From: Teredinibacter franksiae
Lineage (GTDB): Bacteria; Pseudomonadota; Gammaproteobacteria; Pseudomonadales; Cellvibrionaceae
Direction: 5' to 3'
Assembly: GCF_014218805.1 (NCBI RefSeq)
Contig: NZ_JACJUV010000001.1
Coordinates: 3,794,501-3,858,500, forward strand
Length of the DNA stretch: 64,000 nt
In this document: positions 35,870 to 45,644 of the stretch, piece after piece
Position numbering within the stretch: position 1 is the first letter of the stretch
Layout: each line of letters begins with the position of its first letter
Notes under the pieces: model-generated
Told to the model about the DNA's origin: nothing
Databases searched by the model: none
Seen by the model: only the letters and a program-made list of their open reading frames with translations
Made by a program: the position numbers and the translations under genes

Positions 35870-36514
35870 CTATTCATTATGAGTCATGGGCGATCCAGAA
35901 TTGATCAATAGATTATCTGGAATACTGATGTAAGTTTGATGAAAATCTTCGTCCATAATGAGTCCCGAAAATTGGGTTACGATTTTTGTATTACCCTCGT
36001 AAATGTGAAGTGACACTCCACGCCCCATACCACCTGATTCAATAACAAAATAGTGATAGTTGTCTCGACTAAACGAAAAGTAATTTTCATGGACTCGACC
36101 TGTCTGCTTCTGAAAATTTTTGAATGGTTTTTCTTGGGTCGCCATATTCTCCAGCTCAATAGTATTCGTAGTGCCATATCGATAAATTAGTGCACTGTTA
36201 TCCATTCGTAAGCAAAGTGATACCAATTTTGGGGTGGCCTCCAGTTTATATGCGGTTCCGTCTTTAGGGCTAACATTAGCATTTTTCATTCTTGCAGTGA
36301 GATACACGTTTTCGCCTGTACGACAAAGGTGTGCTACTGGTGATTCTGGTAATTGTGCGCTGGGTTCGGTGTTGGAATTATATGGTATGGTGACAGCTTT
36401 CAGTTTTTCGGCAACAGGCTTGGTTGCATTCACATCAGAGATCGGTTGTTCTTTTTGGCAGGCACATGTAATTACGGCTGCCAGAACAGCAAGTCCTGTT
36501 TTTGTTGATTTCAT
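35870..36514 (-). CDS. Hypothetical lipoprotein
   Basis: A 214-residue protein of no recognised family. It starts with a lipoprotein-type signal (MKSTKTGLAVLAAVITCAC, lipid Cys at 19), followed by a Pro/Thr/Lys-rich stretch and then a beta-rich domain with two cysteines (HLCRTGENVYLTARM and LVSLCLRMDNSALIYRYG) and an end such as GGMGRGVSLHIYEGNTKIVTQFSG. Cys spacing suggests one disulphide in the periplasm or at the cell surface. Neighbours give no functional hint. The frame and signal make it a convincing gene. Confidence 0.75.
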   Translation of the reverse strand: MKSTKTGLAVLAAVITCACQKEQPISDVNATKPVAEKLKAVTIPYNSNTEPSAQLPESPVAHLCRTGENVYLTARMKNANVSPKDGTAYKLEATPKLVSLCLRMDNSALIYRYGTTNTIELENMATQEKPFKNFQKQTGRVHENYFSFSRDNYHYFVIESGGMGRGVSLHIYEGNTKIVTQFSGLIMDEDFHQTYISIPDNLLINSGSPMTHNE

Positions 36515-36743
36515 AGGGGTTCTCTACTGATTTTTTGGGGGAACATAGAAGGTGGGCGATAAAACCAGTTCTACTATGGCAGTTTTCGGTAGGCGCTCTA
36601 AAGCGACAAATCATGAAATGTCAGCTTTTATACCTTGATGATCGACGTTCCAGTCTATTTTTAGTGCGGAAAAAACGCCATTTTTTTCTGTTGATGGAAA
36701 TGGTTTTCATGATTATAGGCCCGCAAGGACTGTGGTATAAAGG

Positions 36744-36778
36744 TCAATTCACCCGAATACTGTATTCAGGTGAATTGA
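36744..36778. repeat. 35-base near-perfect palindrome
   Basis: The arms begin TCAATTCACC and end GGTGAATTGA, meeting at a single central base with 16 of 17 pairs matching. It lies in the gap between the lectin gene stop (36900) and the lipoprotein gene start (36514), both on the minus strand. It could be a terminator for the lectin gene or an operator for the lipoprotein gene. Confidence 0.8.
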
Positions 36779-36899
36779 TTTATTTTGTCTAACCTTGCTC
36801 ACCGTTTTACCTGATTATTTACTGTGAGTGTCACCAAATGTTCACAATTTTTCTAGTGATAAAGTCGATAGATTTCTGAATATCTTTCAAACATTGTTG

Positions 36900-37268
36900 T
36901 CATTTATTAACGGAGGCGGGTGGAGTACATCCACAGACAGACATTTTTCCTGGCTCTGTAGTTGCCCAGTTGCCACTCCAAGTCACTTTGGCTAACCGGG
37001 TTGGGCACTTTCTTTTTGCGTCGTTATTGTTCCAAATAGGACCAACGGGAATGTCCGCACCAGCCGTAGTACCACAAGCGGACATTTTCCCCGCTTTTGT
37101 CGTTACCCATTGACCGTTCCAGGTTAAGCCGGAGCACACTGCGGGGCACTTGGACTGCGCATCACTGTTGCTCCAAATGGGCCCAGCATTAATGTCGACA
37201 GCTAACGCATTGCCGCTTATGGCAAGGGTAATGGTTGCAGGGAGCAAAATTCTAAAAATAAAATTCAT
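36900..37268 (-). CDS. Secreted MVL-type mannan-binding lectin, two repeats
   Basis: A 122-residue exported protein: signal peptide ending ISGNALA, then two homologous repeats of about 45 residues (roughly 26-66 and 71-113), each with the pattern GPIWxNxDAxxKCP...W.G.WxTTxxGKMSxCG. This is the repeat pattern of the oligomannose-binding lectin MVL from Microcystis viridis (mannan-binding protein family). Two cysteines per repeat suggest disulphides in the secreted form; the mature protein is almost only these repeats, about the size of MVL. It likely binds high-mannose glycans outside the cell. Role (adhesion, antagonism or host interaction) is not readable. SD GAGAGG lies before the ATG. Confidence 0.85.
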   Translation of the reverse strand: MNFIFRILLPATITLAISGNALAVDINAGPIWSNSDAQSKCPAVCSGLTWNGQWVTTKAGKMSACGTTAGADIPVGPIWNNNDAKRKCPTRLAKVTWSGNWATTEPGKMSVCGCTPPASVNK

Positions 37269-39293
37269 TCAAAAATAACCTCTCGGTAGTAGGGTGCTTG
37301 GTTGAGAATACTCACTTTGTTGTCGCAGACTATTCACTATAAGTGCTCGCTTTCTGGTTCTTCGCTGAAAAGGCTTGTGCCTAAAAGCAACTGTATACGA
37401 TTTCGATAATCAGTTATTTAAAGGGGTGGATCAACAAGTACAAGTGTAGTCGAGTCCGTTGCTACTACACGCGCTTTGGATTGCCTGTGAAACTCCGAAA
37501 GTGTAGCGCGTTTTGCAAGTTTAGAGTCGAATGCTCTATTTATCGGCTTTGTTTGGTCTCGCACAACTATGACCTCAATTTGTTCATTTTCGCTTTCATT
37601 TGTGTATCACAATACCGGCGCTAGGCTTAACAATAGCTGAATATCTCAACCAGCTACGCCATCGTAGGCCCTATAGATAGCCATTACAGGGTAGGCTAGG
37701 CGCATACGTGCATACAGAATGCCTCACCTAGGTACACACGTTGTACCGTCACTATTTGGCCTCTTTTATACAAGTGCCGCCAACCCCTATCATCTTATAT
37801 ACAAGAGTCCGCCGCGTCATGGTTTCATCACCCGCTTACTATGGGATAGATAGCCCGCATTAGCGGTTTTTTTCCGAAAAATGGTGGTTTTGGCGAAACC
37901 CACACTTGAGCTTCCATTGCGGCGACCCGTGCTCGCTAAAGCAGTGGTGTGCTAACCACGATAATAGTCCACCAGAATAAACACACTCAAATTCGCGTAG
38001 AACACTGAACACAAGTGGTACTTGGTTACTCGATGAGCTGGAGCTGCATTGTTTTACGATTTGCCAATCTCGATTGCGATATAACGGATCCGATACATAA
38101 ATTACCTCGCAACCCAAACCACGCTCTACTATCCGGGGCGGGGGTGAAAGGGTACAAGGTGCGTTTTTTGTTGCGATGAAAGTAATCTATTGGCGTGAAA
38201 TCCTAAGCCCTAGTAACCGGGTTTCAATTCTTTTAAATAGACAGCAAGGGTTTCCGATGATTGGGTACGGTTAGGCAAATTTGGAGGCGTAGGAAAAAGT
38301 AAGACCGAGTCCAAGCCAGTATTAACTGGGAGTTGGTTTCTCCCCATGCGTCCGCACAAAGAGAAATTGTTGTTTCCGGTGCGCGTGCATTACATCGTAT
38401 TCAGGTAAGTACTAAAGACCACTTTTGTGGAATCCAAAGAAAGCTTAGATGCGTTATAGTTTAAAATCAATGTGTTATCAGTATTCCGCCTTCTGGGTTT
38501 CACCGAAAGCTGAACATGGCGGTATTGAATTTAAAAAGATAGCGGCCATAGTACACGCTCTGGCCTACAGGAAAATGATTTGGCGCACCATATTCATTCA
38601 AACGAGGTAAAACAAAACGCAAGAGTATGGAAGAGTTATGTGTTGCGTAACAACGTTGTAAACAAAAAACTGATTACTAGTGATAAGCTAGGAGAAGACA
38701 CGCTTAAGCGATTTGCTATCTACCCAGGAATGGTTGCGCAAAAAAATAGCAACGGTTTTGCCGGAATGAAGTAATCCTATGCCGGACCAACACTATCAAA
38801 AATGCAATAAGTAGATTGGTAACGCTATTTTTATAATGAATGGCGCCATCCGATAACCTGCGGTACATTGAGGGCGGACCGCTTCAACCTTTTATAAGGT
38901 AGTTCCGTTGGCAATGATTGTTGAGTAATGGCACCCAAAATTCACTTTCTAGGGGAGGCGGTGCGAATGGTTACCCACTATAAACAACCCCTGAAATACC
39001 GTAACAATTAGCGCTATTCCTTTCACCATGGAATTCTTGAACTGGTGCCATTTATTCTATCTCTCGTATAATTGAAAATTCGCTAGTGTAGACCACGTTT
39101 TTTGCGACGTAGGAAACCTTCCGTTTGAGAGGCCTTAATGGCAGAGCAGCTCCAATCCTTGATAGAATAAGTGGGTTTCATGAGTACTACGTGCGATGCA
39201 TTGGCCCGATGAGCACATCCAATAATAATAGATACCAATAAAATCTCACGTTTTACCTTCTTTAAATAGATTTATAAAAACCGGTAAAGGAAT
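37269..39293. other. Two kilobases of degenerate sequence without an intact gene
   Basis: No intact gene is supported. Fragments noted: about 45 bases at 37689-37735 resemble the RAYT segment at 45.79-45.84 kb; a CCGC-ATTA-GCGG hairpin with T7 at 37855-37873; a minus-strand stretch with a short polyserine run (see 37860-38117); and small open frames at 38451 (46 codons) and 38580 (64 codons) with no family resemblance. The right end should contain the CE6 promoter. Confidence 0.5.
37860..38117 (-). pseudogene. Possible fragment of a polyserine-linked secreted enzyme
   Basis: An 85-codon frame with ...DWQIVKQCSSSSSSNQVPLVF. The serine run is coded by AGCTCCAGCTCATCGAG, the same codon pattern as the linkers of the real enzymes in this window. 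No start, signal or recognised domain. Probably a relic; low certainty. Confidence 0.25.
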
Positions 39294-40970
39294 ATGAATA
39301 AAAACGTATCACGGCTCACTACGGGTCTATTGGCCTTCGCACTCGCTTTGGTTGCACATGCTGAACCAGACCCAAATTTCCACATCTACCTCGCCTTGGG
39401 TCAGTCTAATATGCAAGGTGCCGCACATATGCCGGATGAGCTCATCCAGCATCCCCGCGTTCAAGTTCTGCAAAGCGAAAACTGCTCCGAACACAACCAT
39501 GGCTACGGCTACTGGCGAGATCATTTCCAGCCTGTTTCCCGCTGTAAATCTGGCGACCGTCCAAAACCAGATGGCAGCTCTGGCCCTATTGGCCTTAGCC
39601 CTGTTGATACTTTCGCTACCATCTTGGCTAACGCAGCAGACCCAAATGTAACTATAGGCTTAGTGGGTACTGCCTACGGTGGTTCCAAGATTGAAGCCCA
39701 TCTACCTAATTGCGCTGATTACGGCGCCTGTGCTCCGCCTTATGGCAGCGTTAATGGCGCGCCAGTTGTCAGCGGCACCACGCCGCTTTACCAATGGACA
39801 TTAGAGTTGGCAAAACAAGCGCAAGAAGTAGGCGTTATCAAGGGTTTTATCTTTCATCATGGAGAAAGTAACGCAGGCCAACAGGTCTGGGTAAATCATG
39901 TAGAAAGCTACGTAAGCAGTTTGCGTCGCGATTTAGACCTTAATCCAGACGAAGTTCCTTTTATTGCCGGTGAATTACCTCGCACTGGTTGTTGTTCTGG
40001 CCATAACGTTTTGGTTAGACAGCTACCTAACGTTATTGAGAACGCACACTGGGTATCTTCTGGCCCAATGCCGGACGGCACAGTTCTGGGCGACCGCGGC
40101 GATGGTTTGCACTGGAGTACTTTCTCTGTAGTCGAAATGGGCAAGCGTTATGCGGCAAAAATGCTGGAGCTCAATGGTAGTTCCAGCCCTAGCAGCTCAT
40201 CAAGCAGCAGTAGTTCGTCATCGAGCAGTGGCAACAGTACAGTGTTTGAACTGGAAGCGCTCTCAGGTGCCAGTAGCTTTTCTCCATTCTCCGTACAAAA
40301 TGACGGTAGTGCTTCTGGAGGTCAATTCATCGTTTGGCCAGATAATGGTAACGATATGTTAAGCGCCGCATCAAACAGCGCCATAGGGCAAATTCAAATT
40401 CCGTTCTCTCTCTCGCAAACGGCTGACGTTACCTTTCATATTCAGGTAAATATGAGCAACGCCAATAACGACTCCTTTTATTACAAACTGGATAACGGCG
40501 CCTGGAGTACGCAGAACAACGAAGCAACGTCTGGCTGGAGGGTTTTAACACCCGCAAGTTACTACAGTGTTTCTGCCGGTACACATAGCCTTAGTATTCT
40601 CCGTAGAGAAGATGGCACAAAGCTGGATTATATAAGCCTTACTCCCTCCACAGGCGTGTTAACTTTTGGCAGCAGTTCGAGTAGCTCCAGCTCTTCGAGT
40701 AGCTCCAGCTCTTCGAGTAGCTCCAGCTCTTCGAGTAGTTCTAGCTCTTCGAGTAGTTCTAGCGGCGGTAACGAAAATTGTATAGGTGTAGCCGTATATC
40801 CAAACTGGACAGCAAAAGACTGGGAAGGCGGAAATTACAACCACGCCAACGCCGGAGACCAAATGCAGTATGAGGGCAAGCGGTATCAAGCAAACTGGTA
40901 CACTAACACTGTTCCAGGCAGTGATTACTCCTGGACCCTGCTTGGTAATTGCGGTGCTAGCGCCAAATAA
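39294..40970 (+). CDS. Acetylxylan esterase CE6 with two binding modules
   Basis: Deacetylates xylan outside the cell. After a signal peptide (MNKNVSRLTTGLLAFALALVAHA) comes a SASA/CE6 domain (about 25-300) with GQSNMQGAA (nucleophile Ser38), FHHGESN and DGLHWS (catalytic His). A polyserine linker leads to a beta-sandwich module of about 130 residues (FELEALSG...PFSVQNDGSASGG...LDNGAWSTQNN...RREDGTKLD), which resembles CBM6/CBM35 folds and recurs in the GH10 and SGNH enzymes here. A second linker built of an 18-base DNA repeat leads to a C-terminal CBM5/12-type module (VYPNWTAKDWEGGNYNHANAGD...WTLLGNCG). SD AAGGA precedes the ATG. All catalytic motifs are intact. Confidence 0.9.
   Translation: MNKNVSRLTTGLLAFALALVAHAEPDPNFHIYLALGQSNMQGAAHMPDELIQHPRVQVLQSENCSEHNHGYGYWRDHFQPVSRCKSGDRPKPDGSSGPIGLSPVDTFATILANAADPNVTIGLVGTAYGGSKIEAHLPNCADYGACAPPYGSVNGAPVVSGTTPLYQWTLELAKQAQEVGVIKGFIFHHGESNAGQQVWVNHVESYVSSLRRDLDLNPDEVPFIAGELPRTGCCSGHNVLVRQLPNVIENAHWVSSGPMPDGTVLGDRGDGLHWSTFSVVEMGKRYAAKMLELNGSSSPSSSSSSSSSSSSSGNSTVFELEALSGASSFSPFSVQNDGSASGGQFIVWPDNGNDMLSAASNSAIGQIQIPFSLSQTADVTFHIQVNMSNANNDSFYYKLDNGAWSTQNNEATSGWRVLTPASYYSVSAGTHSLSILRREDGTKLDYISLTPSTGVLTFGSSSSSSSSSSSSSSSSSSSSSSSSSSSSSSSGGNENCIGVAVYPNWTAKDWEGGNYNHANAGDQMQYEGKRYQANWYTNTVPGSDYSWTLLGNCGASAK
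40671..40763 (+). repeat. 18-base tandem repeat coding a polyserine linker
   Basis: The unit AGTAGCTCCAGCTCTTCG repeats about four to five times, with late copies carrying TTCT in place of CTCC. It codes only serine, so changes in copy number alter linker length without frame loss. Confidence 0.9.
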
Positions 40971-41412
40971 TTCCTACCCCAGTGTGATGTAAGGGTAGTA
41001 TTCACATTAGAAAGCTGGGCGATTTAACCTTTAAAAATGCTGGTCACTAATTGTAGCGGCCAGCAGCTTACCTACTCGATTATCGAGAACGTTGAGAAAT
41101 TCATAACTTCGAAGCTTAACGGTTTACGCTTACCACCCAAGAAAAAAATGAGTTTCCACTTAAGGTTAGGTAAGTGTTTGCATCTTATAAACCGTTGTAA
41201 TCCTAAGCCCGCTCTTTAGCAGCGTTGCAGATGCCAGTAAATCCGTGTTTGAAGGTGGTATTCAATAGCTCTCTGATTCAAGAATTTGCACTGCAATTGC
41301 TAAATGAACGCATACTTGCATGTAAAAACTAGGGAGGGCAGAGCTCCTTCTGTCGCAACTTTACCCATTTTGACTGTGACTTTTCCGCAACCAAAAAATA
41401 GCCAACCCACTA
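40971..41412. other. Intergenic region between two convergent genes
   Basis: About 440 bases between the CE6 gene and the end of the CadC-like gene. No gene is supported; a 60-codon frame at 41037 has no family resemblance. No strong terminator hairpin was found. Confidence 0.4.
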
Positions 41413-43578
41413 TTACTCTAAATAAAGCTCAACTACTTCTTTCTTCGCGGATACCACAAAAGTAAAAAGAATATTTCCCCTGTGAATGTCTGATAGATAA
41501 AGAACATCCTTGTGCATTTTACCCAGCACTGAAAAGTTGTTGGTGCTTAAGTTATATGACCATAATTGATTTTCGCGATTAATTGCGTAAATCATATTAT
41601 CACTTAAGACAAACTTTTTTTGGTTAATCCCTTGTCCATACAATTCTTTTATAAGCAGATCTTCCACGATACCAGGGCGCCAGAATTGTTTCATCTTATC
41701 CATGTAGATAATTTGGCCGTCATCCGTTTTTTGCGCCCATTTAACATCCTTATTGTTGATGACTTCTATGTCTCTTCCAATTAGATTTACTTCGGCAAGC
41801 GTGTCTACGCCATCTATTCTTAACAAGAGTAGTGCGGTGTTGGTTTCGCTATCCCACTGAAACAATTGGCGGACCGCATAGGGTAGTAAATAGTTCTTTT
41901 CACTGCCGTCGAGAAAAACCTGTGTAATACTACTGTTGGCGTTAACCAAAAGGCTTTGGCCATCCGCTGCCCAGTTTAACCCGTGTATAAAAGTATCCAT
42001 CGGAAACTGGCTAACTTTTCTTAATTCGTTTTCGCCGCTAAGCCATATCTGCGCGTCACCAGAACGGGTAGAGTTAAACGCAATCAAATTACCGCCGGGT
42101 TGATACGCCGCATCCGCTTCCCGCGAGATCGACCGAGCGATACTTGGATAGGCTTCGTTAACCGTGTCTAATGGCAGCGTATTGGCTACGGGAGGCGGGT
42201 TTAGTGTAGATGATGCAATGTCGGTATCGAAGCGACCTTTTATCGCAAGCGCTCGCTTTCCATTGGGATGGAATTTAGGCGTACTCATGGGTTCGTCTAA
42301 GGGTAAATCAATTTTCGCAACCTGACCGGTGTAAGACAAGGTGAACAGTTGTCGGCCCGTGCTAAAAATAAGCTGTTTTTCTAAGGAGGAAAAGTTAGGG
42401 CCAATATTTCGATCTTTGGGCACTTCGTCTGGGTAGTCTATCGGGTGGCTAGATATGACTTTTCCGTTGGGTGTCAGCAGGTCCAAATAATGTTGATTGT
42501 CTTCATGTCGGCTGGTTGTCGCGATGAGCCTTTCGCTAATCGAGTAATCAAAAATACCTAAAGCTCTATCGTCGGGGGCGTATAGCACCTCACTTGTATT
42601 GCTATTTGTTGAATACTTGATTAGCCGCCAGCGGTTGGACACCTTTTGCATCAATGCAATATTACTATTGTCTAGCCAAACGGGCTTTTTAATTGTAGAG
42701 CTTTGACAACGTAATAGCACATTCGGTGATTGTGGGCGTTGTAAAGCTTTCTGGAAATCCACATGCATCAAGTTATAGCACGCGTCTTTTTTTTCGGGTT
42801 TTGTGCAATCTTGTGTGGCGATAAAGACTAGGTTTTTGCCGTCTGGAGACAAACTATGGCGGCCGTATGAGCCCCAGTTTTCGGTTAACAGCACCTCTTT
42901 CTCGGTATGAATATTTCGCGCCCAAAGGCTGTTAGCACACATTTTTTCGAGATAACGACTAAAAATAATAAACTGACCATCTGCAGAATAAGTGGGGGAA
43001 AACTCCTTATTATCTGTAGCGGTGATGGCTTGTAATTTGTAAAAGGTGAGTTGAGTGCTGTGTGCTGGTAGATAGAAGCTAGTTGCAAGTCCTCCTAAGG
43101 CAAGTAGTAATACAATTGCCGCCAGTGGGACTAAATAGCGCTTTCTAATTCTATGGCGTTGTGTGGAATTTTTCGTCGTGTGATTCAGGCGAGTTGTCGC
43201 GTTTTGGGAAGATATGTTCCTTTCTTGTTGCGCGGGTGTCTCTAGGGCGACTGACTCGTCGTCTGACCAAGTAACTTCACTCTCTAGGCTATAACCCTGC
43301 TTGGCATGCGTTTTTATATGCAATTGTGTCTTTCGGTCGTCACCTAAAATCTTTCTAAGTTGAGCGATGCTTCTTTGCAATGTGTTGGGCGTAACGAGGG
43401 TATCGGGCCAGATTTGGTCCAGTAGCTCATCTTGGCTCACCACTTTGCGGGGGTGTTTCGCAAGATACGTTAAAACTGCCAGTGCTTTTGGCGCGATGGT
43501 GTGCGTTTGTTCATTAAGGGAGATTTGATTCCTAGATAAATCGACAAAAAAGTCACCCACCCAATAACGTGAAAACAT
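41413..43578 (-). CDS. CadC-like membrane transcription regulator with beta-propeller sensor
   Basis: A one-component regulator of 721 residues. The N-terminus is an OmpR/ToxR-type winged helix (about 1-105: YWVGDFFVDLSRNQISL, IAPKALAVLTYLAKHPRKVVSQDELLDQIWPDTLVTPNTLQRSIAQLRKILGDD). A single membrane span (about 147-169, LVPLAAIVLLLALGGLATSFYL) leads to a large periplasmic WD40/TolB-like propeller with repeats of the FSPTYSADGQFIIFSR and LSPDGKNLVFIA kind. The design matches CadC/ToxR regulators that sense periplasmic signals and bind DNA directly. It is divergent from an esterase/PD40 gene pair over a 244-base gap and probably controls that pair. Confidence 0.88.
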   Translation of the reverse strand: MFSRYWVGDFFVDLSRNQISLNEQTHTIAPKALAVLTYLAKHPRKVVSQDELLDQIWPDTLVTPNTLQRSIAQLRKILGDDRKTQLHIKTHAKQGYSLESEVTWSDDESVALETPAQQERNISSQNATTRLNHTTKNSTQRHRIRKRYLVPLAAIVLLLALGGLATSFYLPAHSTQLTFYKLQAITATDNKEFSPTYSADGQFIIFSRYLEKMCANSLWARNIHTEKEVLLTENWGSYGRHSLSPDGKNLVFIATQDCTKPEKKDACYNLMHVDFQKALQRPQSPNVLLRCQSSTIKKPVWLDNSNIALMQKVSNRWRLIKYSTNSNTSEVLYAPDDRALGIFDYSISERLIATTSRHEDNQHYLDLLTPNGKVISSHPIDYPDEVPKDRNIGPNFSSLEKQLIFSTGRQLFTLSYTGQVAKIDLPLDEPMSTPKFHPNGKRALAIKGRFDTDIASSTLNPPPVANTLPLDTVNEAYPSIARSISREADAAYQPGGNLIAFNSTRSGDAQIWLSGENELRKVSQFPMDTFIHGLNWAADGQSLLVNANSSITQVFLDGSEKNYLLPYAVRQLFQWDSETNTALLLLRIDGVDTLAEVNLIGRDIEVINNKDVKWAQKTDDGQIIYMDKMKQFWRPGIVEDLLIKELYGQGINQKKFVLSDNMIYAINRENQLWSYNLSTNNFSVLGKMHKDVLYLSDIHRGNILFTFVVSAKKEVVELYLE

Positions 43579-43822
43579 CGATGTACTTACCCTTAAGTGA
43601 GTTGCCAGTGAATTGTATTAAAGCGTAATAGCCTGAGACTAACATAGCTTCGAATTAAAAATAAGGCTAAGGCCTTAAGTGATTGATAAATAAACGATTT
43701 TTGTCGTCAGAGCAACGTCATCCAAAAGTCATAAGAACGTCAGGAGTTTTACAGCCCGTTAGTTTAGATTGACCGCGTGACCCGCTAGATATACCCGTTA
43801 TAACCCCACAGGCTTAGCCCAA

Positions 43823-44698
43823 ATGAATAGATACTTAGTGTTGATTGTGTTGTCTCTTGCTGTTTTTTCAGTTTTTTCAGATTTTGTAGGTGCCGAGGTA
43901 GGTGAGCGGCAGTTATACGAAATGCCTAGAACGCAGGTTATACCTATTCAAGACTCCCAATTTGATCGGCAGTATGAACTCTATATCAAGCTGCCAGAGG
44001 GGTATGACGAGAACAGCAAAAAAGAATACCCGGTAATCTATTTTACGGATGCTGTTTGGCATATCGATATGTTATCCGCTTGCACGGAATACCTGATGAA
44101 AGACGTTGTTTTGGTTGGGATATCCTGGCAGAAGGACATCAACGGAGACTTAATGAAAGAGCGCGGGGCGCATGTAAGTAGATTTCGAGATTATTCAATA
44201 CGGAAGTCCTCTAACCTAGAGCGACAAGCCAAATATCAATTTGGGCAGGCCAACCATCATCTAAATTTTATTCGTAACGATGTGATTAAGTATGTCGAAA
44301 ACAGCTACAGAATCGATCCCAATAACCGCACATATTTTGGGTATTCAATGGGCGGAAAATTTGGTGCCTATATATTGCTAACGCAACCTGAAACCTTTAA
44401 AAACTATATTTTTGGTAGTCCTTCGCTTAAAGGCGAATTTTCCATTATTTCCGAGCTTACATCGAATACGGTGCCAAAAAGAAAACCGTTTAATGCCAAT
44501 GTTTTTGTGTCCTATGGCTCAGAAGAGAAGGTGTTGGGCGAGTATGTCGATAAATTCATAGGAATACTCAGAGCTAAAAACGATAAGAATTTGTACTTAA
44601 TGCATGTGGTGGTAGAGGGCGATCATCAGGCTGCGTTTCCTATGACTGGCGTACGCAGTATATCTTGGTTATCAGGATTAACAATGGATAAGGAATAA
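43823..44698 (+). CDS. Secreted esterase, alpha/beta-hydrolase of the putative-esterase (IroE/Fes-like) family
   Basis: A 291-residue exported hydrolase with a signal peptide (MNRYLVLIVLSLAVFSVFSDFVGA). Layout of the putative-esterase family: RQYELYIKLPEGYD, YPVIYFTDAVWH, nucleophile elbow FGYSMGGKFG with Ser175, and a C-terminal VVEGDHQAAFP with the catalytic His. Such enzymes include feruloyl-type carbohydrate esterases and siderophore esterases; the substrate is open. It ends three bases before the PD40 gene, so the two form an operon, divergent from the CadC-like regulator. Confidence 0.82.
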   Translation: MNRYLVLIVLSLAVFSVFSDFVGAEVGERQLYEMPRTQVIPIQDSQFDRQYELYIKLPEGYDENSKKEYPVIYFTDAVWHIDMLSACTEYLMKDVVLVGISWQKDINGDLMKERGAHVSRFRDYSIRKSSNLERQAKYQFGQANHHLNFIRNDVIKYVENSYRIDPNNRTYFGYSMGGKFGAYILLTQPETFKNYIFGSPSLKGEFSIISELTSNTVPKRKPFNANVFVSYGSEEKVLGEYVDKFIGILRAKNDKNLYLMHVVVEGDHQAAFPMTGVRSISWLSGLTMDKE

Positions 44699-44701
44699 AC
44701 C

Positions 44702-45577
44702 ATGAACCGTATTTGCATTTTTCCATTGCTTTTTATTCTGGTTGTGAGTAGCAGTAGTTATAGCCAAAATGGACTTTCAAACCTGAAAGGCCCGTACTTA
44801 GGCCAAAAACCACCAGGTTTAACGCCTGAACCTTTTGCTCCAGGTATTGTCACGACAGAAAACTGGGAATACGGAGGTACCTTCACGCCCGATTTGAATG
44901 AATTCTACTTTATTCGAGAAGTCGGAGCGGGTGACAAAAAAAGAAAAATGGAATTTGTTGTTATAAAAAATATTAACAGTAAATGGCACATTTCCGTTGT
45001 ATCACCAAGAGTGGGGCAACCCGTTATTTCACCCGATGGTAAGACCATGCATTTGGGTAAGAAGTATAAAAATCGCACTAAGGACGGGTGGTCGGAGATA
45101 AAAAGACTTGGCTCTCCTTTTGATGAAATCCGCATCATGCGCCTTACCGCTTCGTCTATAGGCACCTATGTTTTTGATGAGGTTTCTAAGGATGGCGATG
45201 GTGTGCTGCGTTATTCACGATTAGTGGGCGGCAAGCGTGAAGCGCCAAAAGCGCTTGGTGAAAAGATTAACGCAGGAAGATGGAATGCTCATCCATTTAT
45301 TGCACCCGATGAATCCTACATTATCTGGGATGGCAGAAGAGAGGGTGGCTATGGAAGTTCTGATATTTATATCAGTTTTCGGCAGAAAGATGGTTCATGG
45401 GGGGATGCGATTAACTTGGGAGACAACATAAACACCGAATCTTGGGAGGCGGCTGCAAGTGTCACTCCGGATGGGAAGTATCTTTTTTTCAACAGAAAGA
45501 TGGACACAGAAAAAAATGGAAATGTAGACATGTTCTGGGTGGACGCGAAATATTTGGACACGCTAAGGCTTAAATAG
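44702..45577 (+). CDS. Secreted PD40/TolB-like beta-propeller protein
   Basis: A 291-residue exported protein: signal peptide MNRICIFPLLFILVVSSSSYS, then propeller repeats of PD40 type (EYGGTFTPDLNEFYFIRE, GQPVISPDGKTMHLGKK, AHPFIAPDESYIIWDGRREGGYGSSDIYIS, AAASVTPDGKYLFFNRK). No catalytic motif is visible, so it is probably a binding or scaffold protein. It follows the esterase gene by three bases. The sensor domain of the divergent CadC-like regulator is also a propeller, which may mean that regulator and protein recognise related ligands (inference). Confidence 0.8.
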   Translation: MNRICIFPLLFILVVSSSSYSQNGLSNLKGPYLGQKPPGLTPEPFAPGIVTTENWEYGGTFTPDLNEFYFIREVGAGDKKRKMEFVVIKNINSKWHISVVSPRVGQPVISPDGKTMHLGKKYKNRTKDGWSEIKRLGSPFDEIRIMRLTASSIGTYVFDEVSKDGDGVLRYSRLVGGKREAPKALGEKINAGRWNAHPFIAPDESYIIWDGRREGGYGSSDIYISFRQKDGSWGDAINLGDNINTESWEAAASVTPDGKYLFFNRKMDTEKNGNVDMFWVDAKYLDTLRLK

Positions 45578-45644
45578 TAGTCCCATACCAAACGTATTCA
45601 TGAAAATAGAAACAGCTGCGACGAGGCGGAGTCTGGAATGGCGG

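Noticed and set aside
34037..37268. Idea that patatin, lipoprotein and lectin form one defence operon
   Set aside because: The genes are on different strands with terminators and relics between them; no cyclase or other signalling partner is visible.
41037..41219. A 60-codon frame between CE6 and the CadC-like gene
   Set aside because: No SD, no similarity, lies in a convergent intergenic gap.
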